This document shows, piece after piece, positions 16,687-27,242 of a stretch of DNA of 64,000 nt; position 1 is the stretch's first letter, and each line of letters begins with the position of its first letter. The DNA lies in assembly GCF_900105055.1 (NCBI RefSeq), contig NZ_FNTA01000004.1, forward strand, positions 1,550,001 through 1,614,000, given 5' to 3'. The translations under genes were made by a program, and so were the position numbers. Under the pieces are notes generated by a model. That model worked only from the letters and a program-made list of their open reading frames with translations, ran no database searches and was not told where the DNA came from. Origin of the DNA: Amycolatopsis lurida (GTDB lineage Bacteria; Actinomycetota; Actinomycetes; Mycobacteriales; Pseudonocardiaceae).

Positions 16687-17163
16687 ATGGATTCCCGTTT
16701 CGATCTGAACGGCAACGAGCTCGGCGCCAAGCTCGGCAAGCGTTTCGCCAATGTCAGTGTGGCCATCAAGGGATCGGCCCTGCCGAAGGTCACTCAGGAG
16801 CTGGTGTCCCTGCGGGCCAGCCAGCTCAACGGCTGCGGATTCTGCGTGGACGCCCACGCCAAGGACCTGGCTGCCGCCGGCGAACCCGCCGTCCGCGTCA
16901 ACCTGGTCGCCGCCTGGCGCGAGTCCACGGTGTTCACCGAGGCCGAGCAGGCCGCGCTGGCCCTCGCCGAGGAAGGCAGCAGGCTCGCCGACGCGCATCA
17001 GGGTGTCTCCGACGAGACCTGGGACCTGGTGCGGAAACACTACGACGACGACCAGATCGCCGCGCTGATCTACCTGGTCGCGATGATCAACGCCGCCAAC
17101 CGGCTGCTCGTCATCACGCGCACCAAGGGCGGCTCCTACCAGGCGGGCACGTTCGACAACTGA
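16687..17163 (+). CDS. carboxymuconolactone decarboxylase/AhpD-like protein
   Basis: 158 residues. The AhpD core signature is ASQLNGCGFCVDAHAKDL with the CxxC redox pair and downstream His (about residues 56-64). Such proteins act as peroxidase-linked thiol reductants or decarboxylases; the substrate here is unknown. Pairing with an ECF41 sigma factor is a standard arrangement and suggests it is the regulated output of that sigma factor. A strong ribosome-binding site (AAAGAGGA) lies 8 nt before the ATG, and a bidirectional hairpin follows the stop codon immediately. Confidence 0.9.
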   Translation: MDSRFDLNGNELGAKLGKRFANVSVAIKGSALPKVTQELVSLRASQLNGCGFCVDAHAKDLAAAGEPAVRVNLVAAWRESTVFTEAEQAALALAEEGSRLADAHQGVSDETWDLVRKHYDDDQIAALIYLVAMINAANRLLVITRTKGGSYQAGTFDN

Positions 17164-17204
17164 CGGCAAAAGCCCCAGGCGGACTGCCTGGGGCCTTCTG
17201 CCGT
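17163..17204. terminator. bidirectional terminator between the ahpD-like gene and clgR
   Basis: Stem GCCCCAGGC (17172-17180) / GCCTGGGGC (17186-17194), extended by ACGGCA / TGCCGT at the outside, with an A run on one flank and CTTCTG on the other. It lies between convergent stop codons and should serve both. Confidence 0.85.
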
Positions 17205-17215
17205 TCACAGCGTCG

Positions 17216-17662
17216 CTAGGCGGCGACCATCTTCGGTGCGGAGATCGTCGTCCGCAGTGCGGGGCTCATCCGCGGCGGCGAGATCCGCAGGTCGGCCAGG
17301 TCGTTGCCGATCAGCTCGGACACCAGGCGGCCACCTTCGAGGCCCGCTTCGGCGCCTTCCCGCTCCGGAGCGCGCCGCTTGCCCGCTTCGACCTTCTCGT
17401 CCACCGGGGCGACCTCGACGTTGTCCATCGCCGAGACGTCCGCCGCGACCTTGTGCAGGAGCTCGCCCAGCGGAAGGTCCAGGGCCTCGCAAATGGACGC
17501 CAGCAGCTCGCTGGACGCCTCCTTCTGCCCGCGCTCGACCTCGGACAGGTAACCGAGGCTCACCCTGGCGGCGCGGGAGATGTCCCGCAGCGTTCGACGC
17601 TGGTTCGTGCGGGCGTGTCGGAGCCGGTCGCCGATCGCCTCGCGCAACAGCACGGTCATCAC
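17216..17662 (-). CDS. clgR: ClgR transcriptional regulator (XRE-type HTH)
   Basis: 148 residues. The helix-turn-helix [47 protein letters not shown] matches ClgR, the activator of clp protease and chaperone genes in actinobacteria. The C terminus ends in MVAA; ClgR homologues end in similar Ala-Ala tails that are recognised by ClpP, giving feedback turnover. Synteny with pgsA, cinA and pspA supports the name. A perfect ClgR box 74 bp upstream points to autoregulation. ATG 17662 and the next codon ATG 17659 are equally possible starts. Confidence 0.92.
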   Translation of the reverse strand: MMTVLLREAIGDRLRHARTNQRRTLRDISRAARVSLGYLSEVERGQKEASSELLASICEALDLPLGELLHKVAADVSAMDNVEVAPVDEKVEAGKRRAPEREGAEAGLEGGRLVSELIGNDLADLRISPPRMSPALRTTISAPKMVAA

Positions 17663-17735
17663 GCGCCTCCCTTCCAGGACTGACTACCCCCTACGTTACC
17701 CAGAGCGGTGCCCTGGGCGCAGGTGTTGACACGGC

Positions 17736-17753
17736 AATACGCCAAGGGCGAAC
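17736..17753. promoter_or_regulatory. ClgR operator (perfect consensus match)
   Basis: AATACGCCAAGGGCGAAC matches every position of WNNWCGCYNANRGCGWWS, the ClgR consensus reported for corynebacteria. It lies between the cinA stop and the clgR start, 74 bp upstream of clgR. Confidence 0.7.
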
Positions 17754-17760
17754 GCGGCGA

Positions 17761-18222
17761 TCATGCGAGATGTTCCCCCAGCAGGGCGAACGCGCCCGAG
17801 ACCGCACCGGCCCTGACCGAGGCTCGATCACCGGGCAAGTCCAGTGTGCGGACGGTGAGGACCCCTGGCCCCGCGAGGCCGACGTGGACGGTGCCCGGCT
17901 CGACGCCGTCCTGCCCGTCCGGGCCCGCGACACCGGTCAGGCCGAGCCCCCAGGTGGCGCCGCACCGGTTCTTCGCGCCGGTGGCCAACTGCGCCGCGAC
18001 CTCGGGATGCACGGCACCATGCGCGGCGAGGAGGCCTCCGTCGACCCCGGCCAGCTTCGCCTTGAGGTCGGTGGCGTAGACCACCAGTCCACCCCGGACG
18101 GCGGCACTCGATCCCGGGACCTCGGTCAACGTCGCGCAGACCAGTCCGGCGGTCAGCGACTCGGCCGTCGCCACCGTTTCCCCACGCTCGATCAGGTGAG
18201 TGATCAAGGTCTCAGGTTCCAT
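17761..18222 (-). CDS. CinA C-terminal domain protein (nicotinamide-nucleotide amidase)
   Basis: 153 residues from ATG 18222 (an in-frame ATG at 18240 is the alternative). The sequence carries the amidase-domain hallmarks: TVATAESLTAGLVCATLTEVPGSSAAVRGGLVVYATDLKAKLAGV and GLGLTGVAGPDGQDGVEPGTVHVGL. Only the C-terminal CinA domain is present; the N-terminal molybdopterin-binding-like half of full-length CinA is absent, as in other actinobacteria. PncC-type enzymes deamidate NMN in pyridine nucleotide salvage. It follows pgsA by 51 bp and probably belongs to the rimO-pgsA-cinA operon. Confidence 0.88.
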   Translation of the reverse strand: MEPETLITHLIERGETVATAESLTAGLVCATLTEVPGSSAAVRGGLVVYATDLKAKLAGVDGGLLAAHGAVHPEVAAQLATGAKNRCGATWGLGLTGVAGPDGQDGVEPGTVHVGLAGPGVLTVRTLDLPGDRASVRAGAVSGAFALLGEHLA

Positions 18223-18273
18223 CCATGCCCCCGCCGCCACCCTCAGCGGACGCGCTGCGCGCGGCTGTGCCTG

Positions 18274-18915
18274 TCATAAGCCCGCGGCCCGCCTTCCGGC
18301 GGCGCGCAGCCGGACCGCGCGAACGACGTAGTCGAGCCCGGTCACGACGGTCAGCACGAGCGCGAGCCCCATCAGCACCCAGCGCACCGGCTCGGCGGAC
18401 GCGGGCAGGGGCAGCAGATACGCGGTGATGGCGGCGATCTGCGCGAGCGTCTTGGCCTTGCCGCCCCGGCTGGCCGGGATGACACCGTGCCGGATCACCC
18501 AGAACCGCAGCAGCGTCACGCCGATCTCGCGGATCGCGATGACGATGGTGACCCACCAGCCCAGCTCGCCGAGCACGCTCAGCCCGATCAGCGCGGCGCC
18601 GATCAGTGCCTTGTCCGCGATCGGGTCGGCGATCTTGCCGAAGTCGGTGATCAGCCCGTATTTGCGCGCGACCCAGCCGTCGACCTGGTCGGTGAACGAC
18701 GCGATCGCGAACAGCGCGGTGGCGATCGCGCGCCAGAAGGTGTCCGCCCCGTCGCCGGTGAACAGCGCCAGCACGAACAGCGGCACCAGCACCAGCCGCG
18801 ACATCGTGAGCAGGTTCGCCAGGTTCAGTGTCGGGACCGGGGTGGCCTCGGGGACCCTGGCGTGCTCACCGCCCGTCCCCTCACCGGCCCCGGCGTCGCT
18901 CGGGGCGGCATTCAC
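18274..18915 (-). CDS. pgsA: CDP-diacylglycerol-glycerol-3-phosphate 3-phosphatidyltransferase
   Basis: 213 residues from a GTG that overlaps the rimO stop codon by 4 bp (GTGA). The CDP-alcohol phosphotransferase motif [28 protein letters not shown] (DxxDGxxAR...GxxxDxxxD) is intact, flanked by six or so membrane helices ([18 protein letters not shown] first). It makes phosphatidylglycerol phosphate. The gene order rimO-pgsA-cinA-clgR follows the mycobacterial pgsA3 locus. An acidic, Gly-rich 28-residue N-terminal extension precedes the first helix. Confidence 0.92.
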   Translation of the reverse strand: MNAAPSDAGAGEGTGGEHARVPEATPVPTLNLANLLTMSRLVLVPLFVLALFTGDGADTFWRAIATALFAIASFTDQVDGWVARKYGLITDFGKIADPIADKALIGAALIGLSVLGELGWWVTIVIAIREIGVTLLRFWVIRHGVIPASRGGKAKTLAQIAAITAYLLPLPASAEPVRWVLMGLALVLTVVTGLDYVVRAVRLRAAGRRAAGL

Positions 18916-20360
18916 CGGTCGGCCTCGGGCGGCGCGGGCCGCACGATCAGGTCGACGCCCTCGGAGTCGACGACCTCGCAGCGCACGAAGTCACCCACCG
19001 CCAGCGGCGGCAGGTCTTCGGTCTCGATCAGGACGCATTCGCCGTCGACCTCGGGGGCCTGGTGCGCGGCGCGGCCGATCGGGTCCTCGCCGTCCTCGGC
19101 CTGCTCGATCAGGACGTCGACGAAGTCGCCGATCCGGTCCTCGGCACGCTGCGACGTCAGCTCCTCGACCAGCGCGGAGATCCGCGCGACCCGCTCGGCC
19201 ACCACGGACTCGTCGAGTTTGCCGTCGAAGGTCTCGGCCTCGGTGCCGTCCTCGTCCGAGTACCCGAAGACGCCCACCGCGTCCAGCCGCGCGCCGGTCA
19301 GGAAGCGCTCCAGCTCGGCGAGGTCCTCTTCGGTCTCGCCGGGGAAGCCGACGATGACGTTGGTGCGGATGCCGGCGTTGGGCGAGTGCTCCCGGATCTG
19401 GTCGCACAGCGCGAGGAAGGAGTCCGTGGACCCGAAGCGGCGCATGCGGCGCAGCACGGTCTCGCTGGAGTGCTGGAAGGAGAGGTCGAAGTAGTCGGCG
19501 ACGCCCGGAGTGGTCGCGATGGCCTTGACCAGGCCGGGACGGGTCTCGGCGGGCTGCAGGTACGAGACGCGGACGCGTTCGATCCCCGGCACCGCGGCCA
19601 GGCGCGGAACCAGCAGCTCCAGCGCGCGGGCGCCGTCACGGCCGAAGTCCTTGCCGTAGGAGGTGGAGTTCTCCGAGACGAGGAAGACCTCCTTGACACC
19701 GTTCTCCGCGAGCCACATCGCCTCGGCGACGATCTCGTCCGGCTGCCGGGACACGAAGGACCCGCGGAACGACGGGATCGCGCAGAACGAGCAGCGGCGG
19801 TCACAACCGGAGGCGATCTTCAGCGCGGCCACCGGGGAGGTGTCGAGCCTCGTCCGCAGCACGCGCGGGCCCCAGCCGTGCTGCGCGTGCCCCGGCACCT
19901 CGACCGACTCGGCGGCCGTCGGCCGCTGGACCGGGCTGATCGGCAGCAGCTTGCGGCGATCGGACGGGGTGTGGGACTCGACCTTGCGGCCGGCCACGAC
20001 GTCGTCGAGACGCTCGGCGAGGTCCGCGTAGTGGTCGAAACCCAGGACCGCGTCGGCCTCGGGCAGGCTCTCGGCCAGCTCGTTGCCGTAGCGCTCGGCC
20101 ATGCAGCCGACGGCGACGACCTTCTTGCCGGTGTCGGACGCCGCGAGCAGCGTGTCGACCGAGTCCTTCTTGGCGGACTCGACGAAGCCGCAGGTGTTGA
20201 CGACCACGACGTCGGAGTCCTCGGGCTCGGCGGCGAGCTCCCAGCCGCCCGCCGCCAGCCGTCCGGCGAGTTCCTCGGAATCGACCTCGTTGCGGGCGCA
20301 ACCGAGGGTCAACAAGGAAACGCGACGGGTGGCGACAGGATCAGTGGTGGGAGAAGGCAC
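18912..20360 (-). CDS. rimO: ribosomal protein uS12 methylthiotransferase
   Basis: 482 residues. The N-terminal UPF0004 domain begins [22 protein letters not shown] with Cys ligands of the auxiliary cluster (also [18 protein letters not shown] and [10 protein letters not shown]). The radical-SAM motif is [15 protein letters not shown], followed by a C-terminal TRAM domain. The conserved NTCGF and GCMAERY patterns distinguish RimO from MiaB. It methylthiolates an Asp of S12. The GTG start is leaderless (TACCCT at 20373-20368, 7 nt upstream). Confidence 0.93.
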   Translation of the reverse strand: MPSPTTDPVATRRVSLLTLGCARNEVDSEELAGRLAAGGWELAAEPEDSDVVVVNTCGFVESAKKDSVDTLLAASDTGKKVVAVGCMAERYGNELAESLPEADAVLGFDHYADLAERLDDVVAGRKVESHTPSDRRKLLPISPVQRPTAAESVEVPGHAQHGWGPRVLRTRLDTSPVAALKIASGCDRRCSFCAIPSFRGSFVSRQPDEIVAEAMWLAENGVKEVFLVSENSTSYGKDFGRDGARALELLVPRLAAVPGIERVRVSYLQPAETRPGLVKAIATTPGVADYFDLSFQHSSETVLRRMRRFGSTDSFLALCDQIREHSPNAGIRTNVIVGFPGETEEDLAELERFLTGARLDAVGVFGYSDEDGTEAETFDGKLDESVVAERVARISALVEELTSQRAEDRIGDFVDVLIEQAEDGEDPIGRAAHQAPEVDGECVLIETEDLPPLAVGDFVRCEVVDSEGVDLIVRPAPPEADR

Positions 20361-20448
20361 GTGCCTTAGGGTAGCTGGCCTGCTCGCGGGGTCGGCGATC
20401 GCTCGCTCGGGCGAGCCCTCGACCGGCCGGGGCGCCGGGGATGGCTTA

Positions 20449-20976
20449 ATGGTGGACGTGCCCTCAGACCCCCTCCTTCACCGCCGCCCCACCGTCCGCC
20501 GGGCGCGGATCGCGGACGTCCGCAAGATCAAGGCGCTGGTCGACTCCGACGCCGGGACGGTGCTGCTGGAGAAGGAACTCGTCACCCTCTACGAGAGCGT
20601 CCAGGAGTTCTGGGTGGTCGAAGACGGCGACGACGTGCTCGGCTGCGGCGCGCTGCACGTGCTGTGGGAGGACATCGCCGAACTGCGCACCATCGCCGTC
20701 GACAAGGACTCCCGTGGTCGCGGTATCGGGCACGCGCTGGTGGGGCAGCTGATCGACTTCGCCCGCGAGATCGGACTGAAGCGGCTGTTCGTGCTGACCT
20801 TCGAGACCCACTTCTTCGCCGGTCACGGGTTCGTCGAGATCGACGGGACCCCGGTGACCCAGGAGGTGTACGAGGAGATGCGGCGTTCGGCCGACCCGGG
20901 TGTCGCGGAGTTCCTCGACCTGCCGTACGTGAAGCCCAACACCTTGGGCAACAGCCGGATGCTGCTGGAGTTGTAG
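20449..20976 (+). CDS. argA: amino-acid N-acetyltransferase (single-domain N-acetylglutamate synthase)
   Basis: 175 residues, GNAT fold only. [20 protein letters not shown] at the N terminus, [54 protein letters not shown] in the centre and the C-terminal [14 protein letters not shown] match mycobacterial Rv2747, the short NAGS used in arginine synthesis; synteny with pgsA and ftsK agrees. ATG 20449 is chosen; GTG 20458 is equally plausible as no ribosome-binding site is obvious. The stop is 1 bp from a tandem repeat block. Confidence 0.85.
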   Translation: MVDVPSDPLLHRRPTVRRARIADVRKIKALVDSDAGTVLLEKELVTLYESVQEFWVVEDGDDVLGCGALHVLWEDIAELRTIAVDKDSRGRGIGHALVGQLIDFAREIGLKRLFVLTFETHFFAGHGFVEIDGTPVTQEVYEEMRRSADPGVAEFLDLPYVKPNTLGNSRMLLEL

Positions 20977-20977
20977 C

Positions 20978-21065
20978 CGAAGGGCGCTTTCCCCGCGTTA
21001 GACGCGGCGAAGGGCGCTTTCACCGCATCGCATGCGGTGAAGGACGCTTTCAGCCCTTCGCAGCG
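20978..21065. repeat. 30-bp tandem repeat (locus F) overlapping a gene end
   Basis: Unit 1 (20978-21007, starting CGAAGGGCGCTTTC) and unit 2 (21008-21037, same start) are each 30 bp; a third partial unit TGAAGGACGCTTTCAG starts at 21038. Each unit has its own mini-hairpin (CCGCGT/ACGCGG, CCGCAT/ATGCGG). The third unit supplies the last codons and the stop (21050) of the convergent CGNR gene. Confidence 0.75.
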
Positions 21066-21577
21066 TGCCGGGCCACCCGGACCCGGTTGCCGCACAGCGA
21101 CGGCGTACACCAGACCCGCCTGCTGTTGGCCGCCACGAACAGCATCGAGCAGTCGTGCGCGCCGCATCGCCGCAGCTGAGCGGCACGCGGCCCGGACACG
21201 AGATCGATCGCCGCGACCGCCACGGCGGCCAGCGCGATCTCGCCGCCGTCCTCGCCATGCCAGGACGTCTCCGCTCCCTCGGCGGTGAGCCGCGGGCTGG
21301 TCGGGACGGCGGCAGCGGCCGCGTTGATCCGCTCGACCGCCCACGCCTCCGGCTCCCGTGCGGCCACTGTCGCCTCCAGCAGTTCACGCACCGCTGAACG
21401 CAGGCGCCTCGTCTGCTCGGCCGAAGGCGCCCAGGCACCTTCGGGCAAAGCTTGAATCGCCCAGAACTTCGCATGCCCGTCGTCGAGCAGGTCGATCGAC
21501 GGTGAGACGGCCAGCATCACGGTGTCGGCGAGGTTCACCGCGAGATCGTCACCGGGAAGCGAGTCGAGATCGAGCAT
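21050..21577 (-). CDS. CGNR zinc-finger / ABATE domain regulator
   Basis: 175 residues. The C-terminal treble-clef motif is C-GAHD-C ... WCTPSLCGNRVRVARHAAKG, with the CGNR tetrad. The N-terminal part is the ABATE-type helical ligand-binding region with the usual LVNTV-like segment seen as LAVNLADTVML. Such proteins are presumed transcription regulators. The gene is leaderless (TAGTGT, minus strand of 21589-21584, 6 nt upstream). It diverges from a hydrolase/nitroreductase operon across a 58-bp gap holding an inverted repeat, so it probably regulates both sides. Its last codons come from a repeat unit. Confidence 0.88.
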   Translation of the reverse strand: MLDLDSLPGDDLAVNLADTVMLAVSPSIDLLDDGHAKFWAIQALPEGAWAPSAEQTRRLRSAVRELLEATVAAREPEAWAVERINAAAAAVPTSPRLTAEGAETSWHGEDGGEIALAAVAVAAIDLVSGPRAAQLRRCGAHDCSMLFVAANSRRVWCTPSLCGNRVRVARHAAKG

Positions 21578-21596
21578 GCCTTGACACTATCAGGTA

Positions 21597-21626
21597 CTAA
21601 TGGTTCAAGGCAGTTTTAACCATTAG
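21597..21626. promoter_or_regulatory. operator-like inverted repeat CTAATGGTT-N12-AACCATTAG
   Basis: Perfect 9-bp arms (21597-21605 and 21618-21626) in an AT-rich gap between the divergent CGNR regulator and hydrolase genes. The left arm overlaps the promoter spacer of the CGNR gene and the right arm abuts the ribosome-binding site AGGGAG of the hydrolase gene. Confidence 0.65.
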
Positions 21627-21635
21627 GGAGTGCTC

Positions 21636-22481
21636 ATGGCGACCATCCGGCACCGTTCGGTCAAGCTCGGCGACGTCGAGGTCTTCTATCGCGAAGCAGG
21701 CGACCCCGAAGCACCCGTGTTGCTCCTGCTGCACGGCTTCCCGACGTCGTCACACCAGTTCGTGCGGCTGATGCGGCGCCTCGCCGGCCGGTGGCGGCTC
21801 ATCGCGCCGGATCTGCCCGGATTCGGGCAGACCGTCACCCCGGAGGGCTTCTCGTTCACCTTCGACCGGCTCGCGGAAGTGGTGGGCGAGTTCGTGGACG
21901 CGTTGGAACTGCGCCGCTACGCGCTCTACGTCTTCGATTTCGGCGCCCCGACCGGCCTGCGGCTGGCCGTGTCGCGCCCGTCCCAGGTGACGGCGCTCAT
22001 CACGCAGAACGGCAACGCCTACGTCGAGGGGCTGGGCCCGGCGATGCCGGACTTCCCCTCCCTGACCGACGAAACCGAGGCGCGGCGGGGGTTCGAGGCG
22101 ATCCTCGAACCGGAGCAGATCCGGTTCCAGTACAGCGGCGCCCGCGATCCGGAGACCATCGATCCCGCGAACTACCTGCTGGACCAGTACTTCCTCGGCC
22201 TGCCCGGCCGGGCGGAGGCGATGCTGGACCTGCTCTGGGACTATCGGAACAACCCGCCCGTGTACCCGCGATTCCAGGCCTGGTTGCGCGAAGCCCAGCC
22301 GCCCGTACTCGCCGTATGGGGCCGCAACGACCCGTTCTTCGTCCCTGCGGGCGCCGAAGCGTTCCGGAATGATGTTCCCTCGGCGGAGGTTCACCTCTTC
22401 GACACCGGGCATTTCGCGCTGGAGGAGGACCTCGAACCGATCAGCGAGCTGATCGACCGCTTCCTCGCGGAACATCTCTGA
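21636..22481 (+). CDS. alpha/beta hydrolase (epoxide hydrolase/dehalogenase type)
   Basis: 281 residues from ATG 21636 (AGGGAG upstream). The oxyanion motif HGFPTSSHQF, the nucleophile elbow YVFDFGAPTG (Asp in place of Ser, as in epoxide hydrolases and haloalkane dehalogenases), the acid region WGRNDPFFVPAG and the terminal His in FDTGHFALEE are all visible. The substrate is unknown. It is the first gene of a pair with a nitroreductase (10-bp gap) and is divergent from the CGNR regulator, suggesting a small detoxification or catabolic regulon. Confidence 0.87.
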   Translation: MATIRHRSVKLGDVEVFYREAGDPEAPVLLLLHGFPTSSHQFVRLMRRLAGRWRLIAPDLPGFGQTVTPEGFSFTFDRLAEVVGEFVDALELRRYALYVFDFGAPTGLRLAVSRPSQVTALITQNGNAYVEGLGPAMPDFPSLTDETEARRGFEAILEPEQIRFQYSGARDPETIDPANYLLDQYFLGLPGRAEAMLDLLWDYRNNPPVYPRFQAWLREAQPPVLAVWGRNDPFFVPAGAEAFRNDVPSAEVHLFDTGHFALEEDLEPISELIDRFLAEHL

Positions 22482-22491
22482 AAGGCGGCTC

Positions 22492-23136
22492 ATGGACACC
22501 TCGGTCACCGACCACCTGCTCAGCACGACGCGAGCGGTCCGCCGCAAGCTCGACCTGGACCGGCCGGTGGAACCCGGGGTGCTCGAAGAGTGCCTGCGGC
22601 TCGCGCTGCAGGCGCCCACACCGGGCAACCAACAGGCGTGGCGCTGGCTCGTGGTGCGGGATCAGGGAGTGAAGGACCGGTTGTCCGAGCTGTTCCGGCG
22701 GGTCGGGAAGGCGTACCTGGAGGCGAACGCGGCAGCGCTGGGCGAAGCGATCACCGAGCCCTCGGTGGCGCGGGCGTTCGCGTCGGGGCAGCATCTGATC
22801 GACGTGATCGACCAGGTGCCCGTCTTCGTCATCCCGTGTCTGACCGGCAGGCCCAGCGGGGACAACGCGGCCGACGCCGCGTTCTACGGCGGGATCTTCC
22901 CGGCGGTGTGGAATTTCCAGCTGGCGCTGAGGTCACGCGGCCTCGGCTCGACGCTCACGACGTACCACCTGACCCACGAGGCGGAGGCGGCCGAAATCCT
23001 CGGCATCCCCGCCGATGTCACGCAGGTCGGGCTGTTACCGGTCGCCTACACGACCGTGCCGGACTTCAAACCCGCGGCGCGGGTGCCGGTGTCGGAAGTC
23101 GCGTACCTCGACGGCTGGGGCAACCCGCTCCAGTGA
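22492..23136 (+). CDS. nitroreductase-family FMN oxidoreductase
   Basis: 214 residues. The N-terminal phosphate-binding pattern TTRAVRRKLDLDRPVEPGVLEECLRLALQAPTPGNQQAWRWLVV is typical, with the dimer and FMN elements GGIFPAVWNFQLALRSRGLGSTLTT later. It probably uses NAD(P)H to reduce a quinone, nitro or enone compound; the true substrate is unknown. It is co-transcribed with the hydrolase. Leu182 is encoded by the rare codon TTA (23035-23037), which in filamentous actinomycetes can tie expression to the bldA tRNA. Confidence 0.88.
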   Translation: MDTSVTDHLLSTTRAVRRKLDLDRPVEPGVLEECLRLALQAPTPGNQQAWRWLVVRDQGVKDRLSELFRRVGKAYLEANAAALGEAITEPSVARAFASGQHLIDVIDQVPVFVIPCLTGRPSGDNAADAAFYGGIFPAVWNFQLALRSRGLGSTLTTYHLTHEAEAAEILGIPADVTQVGLLPVAYTTVPDFKPAARVPVSEVAYLDGWGNPLQ

Positions 23137-23150
23137 GGCAGTCGTGACGG

Positions 23151-23234
23151 TTTCGCGTGTCGTCCGTCCAATCACGCGTGTCGTCCGGCCAGTCACGCGT
23201 GTCGTCCATCCAGACACATGTGTCGTCCATCCGG
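23151..23234. repeat. 21-bp tandem repeats, locus R3
   Basis: Four head-to-tail 21-mers starting at 23151, 23172, 23193 and 23214 with the shared core CGTGTCGTCC, for example TCACGCGTGTCGTCCGGCCA. A degenerate fragment lies on each side. Period and the CACGCGTGA core (other strand) link them to loci R1, R2 and R4. They fill the gap between convergent nitroreductase and lipoprotein genes. Confidence 0.8.
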
Positions 23235-23241
23235 TCACTCG

Positions 23242-23706
23242 CTAGGCCTTCGACACCCGCAGGGTGACCTGGTCGCCCCCCGAACTCACGGCGACCAGGT
23301 CCACCCGGCAGGCGGCGAACTCGACGGACTGCCCGCCACTCCGTCCGGTGGAGGCGAGGGCCGCCGTCGTCCGCTCACCGCGTCCCGGTTCGGCCAGGGC
23401 CAGCTCGATCACGGCCTCCCCTTCCCAGACGCAGACCATTCCCGCGGCGCAGCGGGAATCGGACACCACGCGAGCGAAACGGATACTGACGTCCTTCGAC
23501 GCGACCTCGGCCGTTTCACCGGCCTTGAGATCGACGGTCTCCCCCAGCTCGACGGCGCCTCGAACAGGCTGGGTCCGCTGTACCGGCGCGGGCTGGACCA
23601 CCGTGGGCCTGCTCGTGGCGGGTTGTTCGCGCGCAGCGGAGCTACCGGCTCCGCAAGCGAGGCCGATCAGGGCGCAGAGGACGACGAGCAGCTTCTTGGG
23701 GTGCAC
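23242..23706 (-). CDS. small secreted lipoprotein of unknown function
   Basis: 154 residues. A signal peptide MHPKKLLVVLCALIGLAC ends in the lipobox L-x-A-C, with Cys18 as the predicted lipidated residue. A Pro/Thr/Gln-rich linker follows, then a beta-rich domain with three Cys (SDSRCAAGMVCVWEG and FAACRVDL), two of which probably form a disulphide. The CxxGxxCxWxG pattern is often seen in small secreted proteins of bacteria, but I do not recognise a named family. It is convergent with the nitroreductase across repeat R3. Confidence 0.7.
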   Translation of the reverse strand: MHPKKLLVVLCALIGLACGAGSSAAREQPATSRPTVVQPAPVQRTQPVRGAVELGETVDLKAGETAEVASKDVSIRFARVVSDSRCAAGMVCVWEGEAVIELALAEPGRGERTTAALASTGRSGGQSVEFAACRVDLVAVSSGGDQVTLRVSKA

Positions 23707-23759
23707 GTGTCCTGGACGTAGCGGAGGCTCCGGTCCGTTGCATCGGTCCTTCGAAAGCC

Positions 23760-26258
<2,499 letters not shown>

Positions 26259-26385
26259 GCCTCCACGGTAGCCGTACCGGCCCTCCAGCCTCGGCTGCCA
26301 CTCGGAGCACATCCGGAACATTCGTCTCAGGTCACAGCTTGAGCGGCCATCCGGGTGAAAAGCGGTTCATGACATGCTCTGCCCC

Positions 26386-27195
26386 ATGTTCGCGCTGCAT
26401 CAGGATGAGAATTCGGCTCGCCGCGCCCCGGCCATCTGGCGCACGATGCTGAACATCGACCGGGGGCTGGTCAACTTCGTCGGCAAACTCACCGTGACCG
26501 GCGGTGTCTCGGCCGAACTGCGCCGTAAGCCCTTGCTCATGACGGCCAATCACATCGGCGTGTTCGACGCGTTCGTGCTGATGGCGGCCTGCAAACGGAT
26601 CGGCATCAACCCGCGGTTCATGCTGGCGGGCGGCATCCTCGACGCGCCGGTCATCGGCCCGGCGCTGCGGGTCAGCGGCCATCTGCGGGTCGACCGCAAA
26701 CAGGCGTCGACGGCCATCGGCCAGTTCGCCGAAGCCACCGAAGCCCTGCGGACCACCCGCGACCCGCTGATCGTCTACCCCGAGGGCCGGATCAGCCACG
26801 ATCCCGGCCTGTGGCCGGAACGCGGCAAGACCGGCGCGGCGCGGCTCGCGCTGGCCGCCGGGGTGCCGGTGATCCCGATCAGCCAGTGGGGCGCGCACGA
26901 AGCCGTGTACTGGGGCACGGAGACCGTCAACGGCCCCGCCGACCTGGTGCCGCTCGCGAAGTCCGGGCTGAGCGCACCCCTGCGGCGGCCGCGGTTCCAG
27001 GTGCACTTCGGCGATCCGGTGGATCTGTCGGAGGTCGAGCCGGAGCGGCCGGGCGCCGGAGTCCGCGCGCACGCCAAGATCATGCAGGCGATCACCGACG
27101 GCCTGGTCCCGCTGCGCCGCGACGAACTCGACAAGCCGCGCTTCCACGACCCGACGCGGCCGACGGACACCGTCAGCCCCTGGAAGAAGTACTGA
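26386..27195 (+). CDS. 1-acyl-sn-glycerol-3-phosphate acyltransferase-like (PlsC)
   Basis: About 269 residues from ATG 26386; an ATG at 26374 is also possible. The acyltransferase blocks are present: block I NHIGVFD (NHxxxxD), block II-like NPRFMLAGGILDAPVIGPALRVSGHLRVDR, block III VYPEGRISHDP and block IV VPVIPISQWGA. It probably acylates a lysophospholipid or a related glycerol substrate on the inner membrane face. No membrane helix is obvious. It diverges from ftsK and is the first gene of an accessory stretch not found at this place in mycobacteria. Confidence 0.85.
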   Translation: MFALHQDENSARRAPAIWRTMLNIDRGLVNFVGKLTVTGGVSAELRRKPLLMTANHIGVFDAFVLMAACKRIGINPRFMLAGGILDAPVIGPALRVSGHLRVDRKQASTAIGQFAEATEALRTTRDPLIVYPEGRISHDPGLWPERGKTGAARLALAAGVPVIPISQWGAHEAVYWGTETVNGPADLVPLAKSGLSAPLRRPRFQVHFGDPVDLSEVEPERPGAGVRAHAKIMQAITDGLVPLRRDELDKPRFHDPTRPTDTVSPWKKY

Positions 27196-27242
27196 GTCCG
27201 GATCCTGAGACGGTTGTCCACGCTCGCCTAAGGTCGGCGGAC

